NCBI GenBank assembly: GCA_024500155.1
Contig: CM044879.1
Span: 1,689,501 to 1,753,500, forward strand
DNA from: Chenopodium formosanum
Lineage: Eukaryota; Streptophyta; Magnoliopsida; Caryophyllales; Amaranthaceae
Length of the DNA: 64,000 bases
Direction: 5' to 3'
Positions 1 to 12,089 of the stretch are shown here, piece after piece (position 1 is the first letter of the stretch; every line of letters starts with the position of its first letter). The position numbers and the translations under genes are program-made. The notes beneath the pieces were generated by a model. It ran no database searches, was not told the origin of the DNA, and worked only from the letters and a program-made list of their open reading frames with translations.

Positions 1-70
1 TTTTGTATTAGTAATTAATAATTAATAATTAATAATACTGATAATAAATGTATAAGAATACATAATAATG

Positions 71-254
71 CCCTTTAAGGTGTTTTGCATAGTTACAGCC
101 AATATCTAACAGCTGATTTTACCAAACATGTTTACATATAATAAATAGTCAAACAGCCACTACAAACAGCCAATACTAACAGCCAGTCAAACAAGCCAAG
201 TTAAACAGCCAGCAGCCAACAGCCAACAGCCAATTGCCAAACAAGGCCAAAGGG
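71..254. mobile_element. MITE-like element, degenerate
   Basis: The two ends match imperfectly as inverted repeats: CCCTTTAAGGTGTTTTGCA on the left, and the complement of the right end reads CCCTTTGGCCTTGTTTGGCA. The inside is rich in CAGCCA/AACAGCC repeats. No convincing target-site duplication was found, so the superfamily is open. Confidence 0.4.
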
Positions 255-1875
255 TCGAGCTCATGTCAAGCTATGATTGGTTTGAATTATCCAACAATTA
301 AATTGATTGATAATTAATTTTAATTGCATAAAAACAATACTAACAGGTTTTTTTACCCTTTTTTTAAAAAAAAAATATAAATTGAAGAAAATGTTGGACA
401 ATTTCTAGCAAATTACCATGTAATTAGTGGACGTTTATGGGAAACATGTTTTAAAGACTATGTCTCAAAATTATCCCAAATATAAAAATAGATATATTTT
501 TTTTTTTAAAAAAAAAAGTATTTTATTATTTAATTATTACTAGGCCTAAATGGAAACAATATTTTTTTTGAGGGAAATTAAATATAAAATATGTAAATCA
601 TCACAAATTCACAATATGTTGTTAATAAATTATGTCCTCACTATTTCAATTACATTTCTTATTTTAAGAACACGAATTGTCTAACACAAATTCTAATATG
701 TGTCTATTTGCACATGTTAAGAAAGCCATATATGGGCCAATCATATATTGTCTGGATGGAAATGTCACAATAAATAACAAGAGATATTTTCATGTATAAC
801 AAATCTACATAGTAGGTAGAAAATTAATTATACTTACCAATAGAATTTGCCCTTTCCATATTATACCATTTTTCATAAGATCTACCTTAAACATTTGATG
901 ATTGGTAGTGAAAAACTTATGATTGTAGTCCTTTTTTTTTTTTTTGTTAAGAAATAATTGTAGTTTAATGTGTGCCATGAAATACAAATTAGACATAAAA
1001 TCTGACAAGGCTTTGTTGGGCTCAATATTAGTAAAGGAAAATAAGGGAAAGATAGGGAGAGGTAAAGAAAGGAAGAGAAAGGAAATACTTCGTATAAAAC
1101 ATATTATCTTCCACTGTTTGGTTAATAAAGGGAAAATAAGGGACATTTAATTTACAACCTTTTTTCTCTTTCCAATCTCCAATATAGGATGAAATGTTAG
1201 GTTAAATTTGTAAAAAGGTTTTCCTTTTGATCCATTCCTTTTGTTTCCAACCAAGTCTCTTCAGTCAAAAAAAAGACAAAAATTGAATATACCTATATTT
1301 GATCGGCAATTAGGACATACATAGTACATTCTTACGACGATTTTTTAAGATACCTTCTGTATTATTGCAATATACTATTGTACAAATAATAGATCAAATC
1401 ACCTGATTGAAAATTCTTCAATGTCTTAACAAATTGAATTATGAAGCCACCTATGCTTAATTAGTTGATAGTTATACCTTATTATCGTTGAAATAATGAT
1501 ATTATATGGTCATTAAAATATAGACAAGTCAATATCACGATTAATTGAATTAATCGTATTAAGTCAACTTTGATATAAGATAGTAATAAATTTTCAAATC
1601 CCTCATAATAAAATAATTAATGAAATTATTTTGATTATGATAGAATATTTCCAAATAAAATATGGCATGAACATTGCTTCTCATAGTTTCTAAGTTAGCT
1701 TAATCCTAATCCAAATTCTTTAATTTCACACTTATTATAAACATCTTTTGCGCGCCTACTTATGAAATACACTAAATCATCATTTTTACACCCTTATAAT
1801 TCTCTTAACAAATCTTTTAAACACCCATTTATTTTTATTAAACCAAAAACTTGAAAAAAATAACACACAAAAACC
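255..1875. other. AT-rich upstream region of the glycosyltransferase gene
   Basis: No gene was found here. The DNA is AT-rich with long A and T runs (for example about 496-518 and 931-947). A purine-rich stretch near 1031-1090 resembles the purine-rich miniature elements at 8.1 and 15.9 kb but has no clear ends. A TATA-like attataaac near 1735 and a CT/A-rich leader precede the start codon at 1876, and may be the core promoter and 5' UTR. Confidence 0.5.
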
Positions 1876-3189
1876 ATGGATAAACCACCTACTCATAGTA
1901 CTAGGAATGATGATTTCTCTAAACTTCAATCTCTTTTTTCTAAAAATCTTCCTAAAAAACCAATTAATCTATGCTTCCCTACGTCGATTTTCGCTATCGT
2001 TCTTCTTCTAATTCTTGGGTATAATTCCTTCACTATATTCTATTTCATCCCAATTTTTTCCATGGAAAATGTTAAAGAAACAGAGAAAAATATGCCCATT
2101 TCTCAATTATCCTCATCAAGAGCTAATTTTGCAATGAGTTTTCCTATGTTTTCGACGAAAACCCATGTCAAATCTTCCCATAATTCTCCTAAATTCACCC
2201 ACTTAAGTCCTAAAACAATCCGAAGAGTCAAACAAGTGATCAAACCTCCTTCTCAAGAGCCTCTTCATGAAATGAGATCATTTTCGAAGCGAGTGAGGCG
2301 GTTTTTCGATGAGAATTCTTGCAAGTTTCGGGTGTTTATGACATGGATATCGTCGATAAACTCGTTTGGAGACCGTGAAAAGTTCACCATTGAGAGCCTC
2401 TTCAAGTTCCACCCAAATGCTTGTTTGATCATAGTGTCAAATTCTATGGACTCAAACAGAGGATCACAAGTTTTAGAACCCTTTGTAAGGTTGAATTACA
2501 AGGTAATGGCGGTTTCGCCCGATTTCAAGTTCATATTCAAGAATACAATGGCTGCCATTTGGTATCAACAACTAGAAAAAGGGAATGTTAAGCCAGGAGA
2601 GATTTCATTAGGCCAAAATCTTTCAAATTTGCTTAGACTTGCTCTGCTTTATAAGTATGGTGGAGTGTATATGGACACCGATTTCATAGTTATAAAGAGA
2701 TTAGACACTCTAAGGAATGTAATCGGAGCACAAACCGTCGATCCAAAGACGAAAAATTGGAGTAGATTGAACAATGCTTTGATGATATTTGATAAGAAAC
2801 ACCCTCTTTTGATCAAGTTTATTGTGGAATTTGCACTTACTTTCAATGGGAATAAGTGGGGGCATAATGGTCCTTATCTTGTTTCAAGGGTTGTGGAGAG
2901 GGTAACCAATAGTAGCACAAAAGGCGGTGCTAGTGAATTTACGATTTTGCTCCCATCTGCGTTTTATGTCGTGGGTTGGGGTAAGGTTGGTGACCTCTTT
3001 CAAAAGCCTATGGATGAACTTCATCAGAAGTGGTTGGATGATAAGATTGATCAAATTGAAAGAGATAGTTACGCGATTCACTTGTGGAATAGGCAAAGTA
3101 GAGAAATTAAGGTTGAAGATGGGAGTATAATCAGTCATTTGATGAAGAAATCTTGTGTTTTTTGCAATGTGTCAACAACAATATCCTAA
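1876..3189 (+). CDS. alpha-1,4-glycosyltransferase, Gb3-synthase-like (type II membrane protein)
   Basis: This is an uninterrupted 437-residue reading frame starting at an ATG in good context (accATGg). A short basic/hydrophilic N-terminus is followed by a hydrophobic anchor at about residues 30-62, which suits a Golgi type II protein. The catalytic region starts near FRVFMTWISS. The sugar-nucleotide/metal DXD motif is GGVYMDTDF with D267-T268-D269, followed by the acceptor-side region containing NGPYLVSRV. This is the layout of the plant 'lactosylceramide 4-alpha-galactosyltransferase-like' family (Gly_transf_sug plus Gb3_synth domains). The family name comes from the animal enzyme; plants do not make globosides, so the real acceptor is unknown, probably a cell-wall glycan or glycolipid. 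Length and lack of introns are usual for the family. No frame damage is visible. Confidence 0.9.
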   Translation: MDKPPTHSTRNDDFSKLQSLFSKNLPKKPINLCFPTSIFAIVLLLILGYNSFTIFYFIPIFSMENVKETEKNMPISQLSSSRANFAMSFPMFSTKTHVKSSHNSPKFTHLSPKTIRRVKQVIKPPSQEPLHEMRSFSKRVRRFFDENSCKFRVFMTWISSINSFGDREKFTIESLFKFHPNACLIIVSNSMDSNRGSQVLEPFVRLNYKVMAVSPDFKFIFKNTMAAIWYQQLEKGNVKPGEISLGQNLSNLLRLALLYKYGGVYMDTDFIVIKRLDTLRNVIGAQTVDPKTKNWSRLNNALMIFDKKHPLLIKFIVEFALTFNGNKWGHNGPYLVSRVVERVTNSSTKGGASEFTILLPSAFYVVGWGKVGDLFQKPMDELHQKWLDDKIDQIERDSYAIHLWNRQSREIKVEDGSIISHLMKKSCVFCNVSTTIS

Positions 3190-6128
3190 GAATGGTACAA
3201 AGGAGGTAATCTTGGATGCTTGTATCAATAACTATTTGATCATGCAATTACTATCAAATGTAATATGGTAAAATACCACATGATGAAAACTTCCATGATT
3301 CGTCTAATTCATAGTCATTCTATTTTGTAACTTTTTGGATTTAAAATCCTTTGTAACTTAAACGTTAGTTGTAATTTAATAGTTTTGATTTTTTTTTTTT
3401 TCAACTTTGAAAAGAATATAGAAAATAAAGTTAATACATTGAGCATCATTTCGTGTGATCTGTTTATTAATTTTTTTTCAATACTTGCTATGTTTGGTTG
3501 AAGATTTTGGCACATATAGTATTTTTATGGCAATGTTGTCAATATGGTGGCTTGCAAATTGCAACATAGGTTTCAAATCATATTCATTATGCATTATTGT
3601 TGGAGTTTAATTGGAGATTAATTAGGATCTCATCTTTATGCTTAGTAGATATATTGTATTTAAACTAATTGGTCTTATCCTAAGAGTTTGCAATACATCA
3701 ATAATGCTTACCATGTTAGTATTATATGAGACTATTCCCAGCAATCTTTTTCCCAATTAAAACTTATTTTACTAATTGAAATTGAATTCTAAAGATTGAT
3801 CAAACTTATTTTATTTATAATAAATATCTTCATGCAATCATGCATGGTATTGCTTTTGTATTTTTCTTTAAAATTACTTAATTTACTTGATTGAAAGTTA
3901 TATACATAGTACGTATTACTAATATCAATGACAAAGAAAAGACCTAAGTCGCACTCGTTTTATTTTTTGAGTAACATAAAAATATAACAGGCCAATAATT
4001 AAGAAGCTTGTTGCCCTACTAACTTGGGTGAGCCCCTCAAGCTACCTCTAACTCCTAAGGGAAGATCATTTCCTATATTTCTTGTGATCAAAGTAATTGC
4101 ATAAATAGGATTGGAAACGTATATTATGGAAAAATTATCATTAAAACAAAAGTAGTATGATATAGGTTATGTTCTCTTCACCTTATTCTTTTTAAAATCA
4201 TATCAGACCAAATAAGACGACAATATTATAAATAATTAGTCTAGTCAAAGTTAAAAATCAAATCAAATTAAACAAAGCCAAGCCATATTAGAACTTAGAA
4301 AAATTCAAATCAGAACACCTTAAACAATTTGAAGAGGACAAAGGCATAGTAAAATTTAGAATAATGTGAGATATTATATTGGTTTATGACATAAAATTTT
4401 TATTTAGCTTATTTTGTAAGTATTGTATTAGAAGTTACTCCATACATAAAGTGAATAATAATTGAATGATAAAATTAAAATTGGTCACACTTACGATAAC
4501 CATGTTGATTTGAAAAAAGTGACAACAAAAACACAAACTACTTTTTTTTGTTTAAAGTTTTAATTAAAAAGAACGAATTTGAATATGTAGGTAGGGTACC
4601 ATATATTTCTTGTTTATTCTATTTATTTTTATGTTGATTTTTGCTGATAAACTAAAACATTACAAATTTACAATAAAACAATTTTGGTGATGAAATGCAA
4701 GCATATGGTCATATAAATATGATGATGCATCCGTTTAAAGTATAAGTTCCACTAGGTAAAACACAAAAAAAAATTGAGATTTAACAAAGAAGAAAACAAC
4801 TAAGTAATACTTCGTACTTCGTACAATATTAGTTATTAATATAACGTTGTGTATGGAAAAAAGGTCGTGCAATTGCATGGTATGGTTTTGGGCTTTTGGC
4901 CTTTGGGCAACTCATTTCCTCTTTAAATAATTATAATACTAGCTAGCTTTTAGTTAATTTTAATTAAAAGTAACGTCTTATTGCAATGTACCAATTTTTA
5001 ATTAAAGGCATGTATTCATGGAGTAATTTGATGGAGACGTGGGCATATATTATATTGAAATATAATCCAAAACTTAGGAATATAATCTCTTTAACACTGC
5101 CGGCTAGCGCCACCCATGACGATATTAAAATGTATATTTAGTTGCTTTATGTAGATAAGGCAAATTTATACTTCGAATGTTAAGAGAATACATCACAACG
5201 ATACAAGAAAACAAAATCAAATAATGCGAGGTTGGTGAGATGTGGCTAGAGTTTGATGTGAATGAAGTATGCTGCTTGATTTGCCTCTTTAAACCAATTT
5301 GTCTGTCTAAAAGAATGAATGATACTCCGTATTGTTAGTTAATGGAGTTGATGACACAAAGGTGGTCACTTTCAAAGTTATGATTATTAAATATTTGAAC
5401 CTAAGTGGTAAAGAGTTCATTATAGCTTTTGAAGAGTCAATGCTATCGCGTTTTAAAATTTTTATTTTGATCTTATTGTTATGACATCTTTTTTCACCAA
5501 CACACATGGTCTCTTTTTGAGGTTCATGGAAACTATTGGTTGAAACATATGTAAACTCCGGAGTTGTGTTTTCTTGATATTAAAAACAAGCTCCTACATC
5601 TGTGCTATAGTACATACCATTACCAAGTAGTATGTAGTAGGACTTTAGGAGCTGAGTTCAAATTTCACAATCTTTAGTGTTATCATATTTTGCATATTTT
5701 GTGACATCTATTGTCAAATTTAGGACAAATCGGATCTTTGATTTGAGCTTCAAATTTTGTAGGAACAAATGTAGGATTTATAACATATCATAGAAAGAAT
5801 GTGTCATAGCTCATACATGAAACCAATCCTCTAATCTTCTTGGGGGAATCCACATCAAAGCAACTTACATTACATTCACACTTGATGAAGCAACCCCTAC
5901 CCCCCTTTACCGTCCTTAAAGAATAATTGTATAACCTGCTTAGACTCGTACCAAACAACCTTTTAGGCGTATCATGAGTTGATGCCCAACTCGAAAAAAA
6001 AGATTCCCCAAAGCTTATCATATCCTGTGCTATGCACACTCTGTAGTCCCTGACTCCTTGGTCCCTGCAAGAAAATGCTAGTCTATGAAGTCTTATTGGA
6101 CACATGGTGATGAGAACGAAGCAATGAA
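3190..6128. other. intergenic AT-rich DNA between two convergent genes
   Basis: This holds the 3' flank of the glycosyltransferase (up to about 3.5 kb) and, on its right side, the probable 3' UTR of the minus-strand polyol transporter (about 5.8-6.1 kb). No protein gene, RNA gene or well-bounded repeat was recognised between them. The short open frames in it have no family-like composition. Confidence 0.5.
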
Positions 6129-9100
6129 CTATGCTCCATTTGATTCCTTGGGCACAAGACTCGCGGTGTCTGCAAGCTCCGTTTCACCTGATCCTGGTAG
6201 TTTATCTTCATCAAACATCACCTCGATCTCTTCCAGAGATTTCCCTCTGGTTTCAGGCACACACTTGTACACAAATACAACAGACAAGGCTGAGATGACA
6301 GCAAATACAAAGAAGGTTCCAGCCACGGTGATTGCATGGGCAGCTGAAAGGAAGGACATCGAGATTAGGCCACTGCTGACCCTACTTCCGACAGCCCCAA
6401 GACCTGATGCCTGAGCTCGAAGCCTAAGAGGAAAAATTTCTGAACTTAAAACCCAGCAGATTGGACCAATTCCTACAGAAAAGAAGGCCACATTTCCACA
6501 AACAAACAACAAAGCCAATCTAATACCAATTGGCTCATGCCCGAGTAAGGCTAAGCTAAGGCTGAGCCCTATCAAACAAACAGTCATTCCAACTGTGCTC
6601 ACATAGAGCAAAGGCTTTCTACCTAGATGATCAATGAGAAAGATAGCGATTAAGATAGAGAAAGTTTTTGTAAATCCGACTGCCATTGTTGCAGCAAGAA
6701 GCTCTGTGTTGCTACTTATTCCAGCATCTCTGAATATCGTAGGGCTGTAATATACAACGGTATCAATACCTGTTATCTGCTGGAAAATCTGAATTCCACA
6801 CCCAGCAATTAACATCTTCCTGACAGCTGGAGTTGGATGTAAGAGTTCCTGCCAAACTGCTTTTGTTTCATATTTGTCAGCATTGGTGGTTCCTGCAGCT
6901 TTCTGTATGTCTGCTAATTTCTCCTCGACTTCTTTTTCGTTATCAATAGTTTTCTGAAGAACAACCTTTGCTTCCTCAATACGACTTTGCATTACCAACC
7001 ATCTAGGAGATTCAGGGATGATGAAGAGTGCACCACCGATGAAAATGGAAGGAAGAATCCCAACACCAAGCATTATTCTCCAGTTTATATGAGCAGGAAA
7101 CCCCGAAAATACATAATTAGAAATGTAACCCAAAAGAATACCAAAGTTTATAAAGATCTCAGGAAAGGATGTTAATGATCCTCTAGCGACTGCTGGTGCT
7201 ATCTCAGCTATGTAGACAGGAGCTATCATGACACCAAAGCCAATTCCTACTCCAGCAAAAAGCCTTCCTGCTAGTAACACCCCGAAATTTGGTGCTAATG
7301 CCATTATACCAGCCCCTACTTGAAAAATCATGGCTGCTAATGCCATTGTCCATTTCCTACCTATTGTGTCAGACGTTTTTCCACCAGCTAAACTGCCTAA
7401 TAGCGAAATTATGCTTAGGATCCCGACGAGGACTTCTATTTGTACATCTGATATTTTCAAGTCCTCTTGAATGAATATAACTGCTCCACTCATCACCCCA
7501 ACATCTGAAACAAAAATTTGCAAACATTAACTTCACTTGATCACTTCTAGACGAAGCATGACAACAGTAAAGATTGCACTAGTTCTTACTGTCAGTAAAG
7601 TAATAGTACCGCTGAAATCTTCTTTAACAGCTCCAACTTGATATCTGCTTAAACTATTTCTACATCAAAATAGACTCCATACTATGCTCACTTGAAAGTA
7701 GCATACTAGCATTTACAATAAAATAAACATCTACAACAAGTAGCTTAGTCATACTGCATGTTTGCTATTCATTTGAAGCCAAAAGTTATGGAGTATGAAA
7801 CAATGTATCTATGTCAAGACACGATTAATGACAAATGCACAAATCCTCATACTTTTACCTTTCCTTAACCTGAAACTGTCAAATACAGATCTGGGCCACA
7901 CCCGTCATGAGGGTGTGCAAATCTACAACTTTACAAGACCAAGGAAGTTCCACCTCAAAACCATATGGCAATGAGGGGAGTAGCCCCTTAGCATTATATA
8001 ATGGTGGTAACTCTTGAATTCTTTCAATGTGGGTTTCCATTACCACTAGACTCCCCCTTTACAGTTTGTTTTGATAAAGAAAGGGGAAGGAAAAGAAGGG
8101 GAGCGAGGAGAAGAGGAGGGGAGGGAAGAATGGTGATTCCTTCCAAATCTCTCCATTGTTGGAGGGATCAATTTCCTACAATTTAATCCCTTCATTTCTC
8201 TCCCCTCCAATTCCCTTCCTTCCTCAATTGTTATCCAAATGAAAGATGTCTCATTCTCTCCATTTCTCTTCTCTTCCCTTCCTTTCCCTCCATTTCCTCC
8301 AATCCAAAGACACCGTCTTTTAAGTTTGGGACAAAAAAATGCTCACATGTGTGTTGTTCGTGGCTCAACAACATTTGCAATTTTCAACAAGTACCCCGAA
8401 CTATACAACATTTTTAATTCGAACATAAAAATATAATGAATGTACATGTAAAAGTACAACCCAAAGTGGTAAGAACCAACAAATAATATATTTCTATTGC
8501 ATTTAGTTTAACTTTTTGAACACTTCATTGTTCAAGTCATCAAGTGCACACAAAATCAGATTCATAAATATAATATGATCAATGTGCACCAACTTTACAA
8601 ATAAAATATATGTGCACCACTGCACCAACAACACAAATAAAAGCATGGGTTTTTCTACATGGTACCCCTGAATTTATTATGTTTTCTACATTGTACCCTT
8701 CTAAATCCTAAGTTCTACAAGGTGCCCTTGAGTTTTTGGGTTTTTCTACATGGTACCCTTGAGTTGTAAATTAAATGATTCTAACTTAATTTGACTCAAA
8801 CCGATACCATCTAAATGATCTATTTACCACTTCTATATTTATATTAGATGGAAGAATCACCAATCTTCATTATTCGCTATTTAGTGGAACTTTTGTATGA
8901 TTATTTGAGATGAGATAAAAAAATTTTTTGCTCCTACTTTAACTAAAAGAGCTTGTTTCAGAGGAACTCAGTCGTTAGTCCTTTTTTTTTTTGCAATAAA
9001 CATGCTAGTTGTGTCTTTGATGGTGCTAAATAAGTCGTTTAGATGGTGTGGGTTTGACTCAAATTAATTTAGAGCCATTTATTTTACTATTCAAGGGTAC

Positions 9101-9699
9101 CATATAGAAAAATCCAAAACCTCAAGGTTATAATGTAAAATAAACTAATAACTCAAGGTCACCTTATAGAAATTTGAATTTAGGAGGGTACAAGATAGAA
9201 AACTCAAAAACTCAAGGGTACCATGTAGAAAAACCCTAAAAGCATTTACACCCAAAAAATATATATAAGACCACTCTCATTCATGGGTGAAAAAAAAAAT
9301 GCCATTATCTGAATGCTAATCAAAATGGGATCAACAAAGAATGGGATAAACAAAACTTAATGCTAACCAAAATGGGATAAACACCCAAAAAGATTTTAAT
9401 GCTAACCAAAATGGGATAAACAGAGAATTAAAACTTAAGAAAGAACAAATAATTAAGAGGGGAAATAAATTAAAAATTAAGAGGGAAAATAAAAAATTAC
9501 CATAACCAAGTAGAACAGAATTGAGAGAAGCAAAAACAGCAGAAGCCATAACAAATTTGCTGGTGTTTCTTTTCCTCAAAATTTGTGCCTCATTTTCTGA
9601 AATTACACTCAAATCTGAATCCATTCTTCTATATTTATTCTTTATATTTTTCAATCCCATTTTCTCCATCCCATTTTCTTCAATAATACCCATTTTCAT
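6129..9699 (-). CDS. PLT: polyol/monosaccharide proton symporter (PLT family), two exons
   Basis: Exon 1 is 9501-9699 and exon 2 is 6129-7504, joined by a GT-AG intron of 1996 bp. The join restores the codon for D67 in GYDVGVMSGA, a signature of plant polyol transporters. The joined frame encodes 524 residues, normal for the family. Other major-facilitator sugar-porter marks are GRLFAGVGIGFG near residue 147, PESPRWLV at 230-237, QQITGIDTVVYYSP at 309-322, GRKPLL at 361 and PETRGKSLEEIE at 483. Twelve membrane helices are expected at the plasma membrane, importing linear or cyclic polyols and some hexoses with protons. A second start six bases inside (MGIIEE, 9693) is equally possible. The intron contains a foldback transposon (8647-9236) and a purine/pyrimidine-rich element (8061-8316). 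The exact substrate cannot be read from sequence. Confidence 0.92.
8061..8316. mobile_element. purine/pyrimidine-rich miniature foldback element
   Basis: The left half is GGGGAAGGAAAAGAA-type purine DNA and the right half is its pyrimidine complement. The ends read acagtttgttttgat and, on the other strand, acggtgtctttggat. It lies in the intron of the polyol transporter gene. A related copy is at 15850-16123. The TSD is unclear (ttt/ctt). Confidence 0.45.
8647..9236. mobile_element. foldback element with 9-bp TSD (Mutator-like MITE)
   Basis: A 590-bp element starts GGGTTTTTCTACATGGTACC and ends with the inverted form (GGTACCATGTAGAAAAACCC). It is flanked on both sides by TAAAAGCAT (8638-8646 and 9237-9245), an exact 9-bp target-site duplication. 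Both arms carry further inverted 'ctacatggtaccc' motifs, and no coding capacity is seen. A 9-bp duplication points to the Mutator superfamily. It sits in the intron of the polyol transporter gene. A relative is at 10132-10734. Confidence 0.85.
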
Positions 9700-9886
9700 T
9701 TTTAACTCTCAAAAAATCAAAACAATGAAATCAATAAATAAATAAAAAAATCTTGGATTTGTTTTGATCTATACAATTGTTTCTTCAAATCTTATGAAAT
9801 GAGAGATCTTAGTGAAGAAAATTCATAGAGCATTAGACAAAGAAAGTGACGGTGAGTCAAAAAGAGGGTGCTCTGTAAATTTCAAC

Positions 9887-9919
<33 letters not shown>

Positions 9920-10043
9920 TATTTTTTGTTTTTTGTTTTTTTTTTTAAACAATAATTAGACAAAAAACCCAAATTTCACGCAAATATTGTTGAAGAAAGA
10001 ATTTGCGCTTTAGTTCTTTTTTGGGTAATGGAATAACATTGAA
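9700..10043. promoter_or_regulatory. upstream region of the polyol transporter
   Basis: This is the short stretch between the start codon of the minus-strand transporter and a Helitron. It includes a long A run followed by T runs at about 9888-9948 and probably holds the 5' UTR and core promoter. No individual site could be assigned with confidence. Confidence 0.35.
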
Positions 10044-11077
10044 CTAGTGTGTGACTGTGTGGCCTAGGCGATGCCCCGGATTGCTAGTTTGTATTTGTTG
10101 GTTTCGAGTTTAAGTCTTGTTATAAACATTTGGGTTTTTCTACACAGTAACCCTGTGTTTTTTTTACTTTTCTACGTTGTGCCCCAATATATATGACTTT
10201 CTACACGGTAACCCCAATATACTTTTTGTTTCCATACGGTAACCTTGCCGTTATCCTGCCGTTAAAAATTCCGTTAGTGGGGCCCACTCTCCATTTATTA
10301 ATATTATTTTTATCGAATTGGTATTCGTCAAAGGTTTCGGGGGCTATTTTGGCCCTGTGGGAACCAAATTGAGTTCAGATTTGGCAAAAAAATAACGTAG
10401 ATGTCTCGTTTTGCTTATTAAGAAATGTCTCGATTTACATGTTAACATTTAAACACACAAAACGAGGCATCTACGTTATTTTTTTGCCAAATCTGAGCTC
10501 AATTTGGGTCCCTAAGAGCCAAAATAGCCCCCGAAACCTTTGACGGAATACCAATTCGATAAAAATAATATTAATAAATGGAGAGTGGGCCCCACTAATG
10601 GAATTTTTTAACGGCAAGGTTATCGTATGGAAACAAAAGGTATATTGGGGTTACCGTGTAGAAAGTCATATATGTTGGGGCACAACGTAGAAAAGTGAAA
10701 AAAAAAAAAAAAAGGTTACCGTGTAGAAAAACCCTAAACATTTTTTAGTTGCCAAACTCAATCATTACATAATAGAAACAAATATTATAATGAACCACCA
10801 ATTAACTTATCTAAGTTAACTATAATTTTGTTGGATAAAAAAACACAAGTAATAAATGGTTAAGATGGTATGACTTGTAACTTGAAACTTGTTGGTCTTG
10901 AGTTCAAGTCTTGTTAAAAGTACTTTTTGGATGCAAACCTAGCTAATACATGTTATGAAGGTGACATGTCATGTTTATAGTGACATGTGGTACATATTGC
11001 TGACATGACGGACATAAAAAATGTGACACGTAGAACATATTCTGTTTTGGGAACGCTTTTTAATATATAAGTATAGA
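10044..11077 (-). mobile_element. non-autonomous Helitron (minus strand) with nested foldback element
   Basis: Read on the minus strand, the 5' end is A|TCTATACTTATATATTAAAA, the classic plant Helitron start. The 3' end is a short GC-rich hairpin-like segment (CCGGGGCATCGCCTAGG) followed about 14 bases later by CACTAG|T. The insertion is thus between A and T with no TSD, as expected for rolling-circle elements. The length of 1034 bp includes the nested 10132-10734 element; without it and one duplicated TSD copy, about 420 bp remain. No Rep/helicase coding is present. Confidence 0.75.
10132..10734. mobile_element. near-palindromic foldback element with 9-bp TSD (Mutator-like MITE)
   Basis: This 603-bp element starts GGGTTTTTCTACACAGTAAC and ends with GTTACCGTGTAGAAAAACCC. 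The two halves are inverted copies of each other along almost the whole length, around a short centre near 10.42 kb. The flanks are TAAACATTT on both sides (10123-10131, 10735-10743). The ends match those of the 8647-9236 element. It is nested inside the Helitron at 10044-11077, so it inserted later. A transcript would fold into a very long hairpin, a likely source of small RNAs. Confidence 0.88.
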
Positions 11078-11172
11078 TCAGGTGATGAGTTGATGGTGTC
11101 GGTGTAAGGATTATAGTTTTTTTTTTTTTTTTTTACAACAAGATTATAGTATCTTCATTCAATTTTAATCAA

Positions 11173-11534
11173 CTAGTTTTTGGGCCCGAGCGATGTCCGG
11201 GAAAATTAAATGGAATTGAACATTAATATACGTTTTAATGTATGATTTAGTTTTATTGTAATTAAGTTTGTTGTTCATATTATTATTTGCTACATATTAA
11301 TATATTGTATTCAAAAAATTGAATAATAAATCACATAGCTTGGTGGTAAGATACTAAGCTCTAAAATTAGAGGTTGTATCTCCACGATACATTAGTGCAT
11401 CAAAGGAATGAAAAACAAATGGAAGGAGGGCCACGTGGCATAATGAATAGTTAAATAGGTGACGTGCCATAGTAAGGAGGGTTTACGTGATACGTGGACG
11501 TTTTTAGTAACTTCATTTAATACATTAGTATAAA
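11173..11534 (-). mobile_element. short non-autonomous Helitron (minus strand)
   Basis: The minus-strand 3' end shows CCCGGACATCGCTCGGG, a hairpin-forming segment, then CCCAAAAACTAG|T. The 5' end reads A|TTTATACTAATGTATTAAAT, one base off the usual TC start. Inside is a tRNA-like stretch (tagcttggtggtaagat near 11338). It is 362 bp long with no coding sequence. Confidence 0.65.
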
Positions 11535-12089
11535 TTATTATTCACCGTATAATCTATATTGACTATATACTCTACAATTTTATTTGATTTTATTTGGATT
11601 AGATATCTGATATCTGATATCCAATAGTAGGGAGATCCATTATCCAAATTCGATCCAAAATATTTCGGATATCTAATATCCAATATCCAAAAAAAAATTA
11701 AATAAAATGTAAAAATAACACCTAAAGTTTTGGATGTTTGGATCGCATATCCTTTACTGATATTCAAAATCATAAAAATAGTATTGGCTCGAATATTCTA
11801 AATTATCAAATCTAATGTTCGGATCTTTGAATTGTTTTGCTAAACCCTAGTTTTGATGGGAATCATCTTTTATGAAAATTCATTTTCTATTGAAAATCAT
11901 TTTAAATGGAAAATTAATCATGAAAAAGGGTTCTTTGAGTATTTGATTATAAAAAAACTTATACATTGGAAAAACAAAATAGTAGCAAATATAGGAGGGG
12001 AAAGGATAGAGGAGAGAAATTTGAGTGTTTGATTATAGAAACACTTATGTATTTAAGAGTTTGATGGTAGAAAGACTTATACATTTGAT
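11535..12089. repeat. GATATC-rich low-complexity block and short direct repeats
   Basis: From about 11590 to 11830 the DNA repeats ggatatc/gatatcc motifs. From about 11937 to 12085 three imperfect copies of 'gagt(a/g)tttgattat...acttat(a/g)cat' follow. No gene is visible. Confidence 0.4.

Noticed and set aside
5788..6105. 105-residue minus-strand open frame just after the polyol transporter stop
   Set aside because: It lies where the 3' UTR is expected and has no family-like sequence.
11338..11395. tRNA gene in the second Helitron
   Set aside because: A-box-like word only; no cloverleaf.
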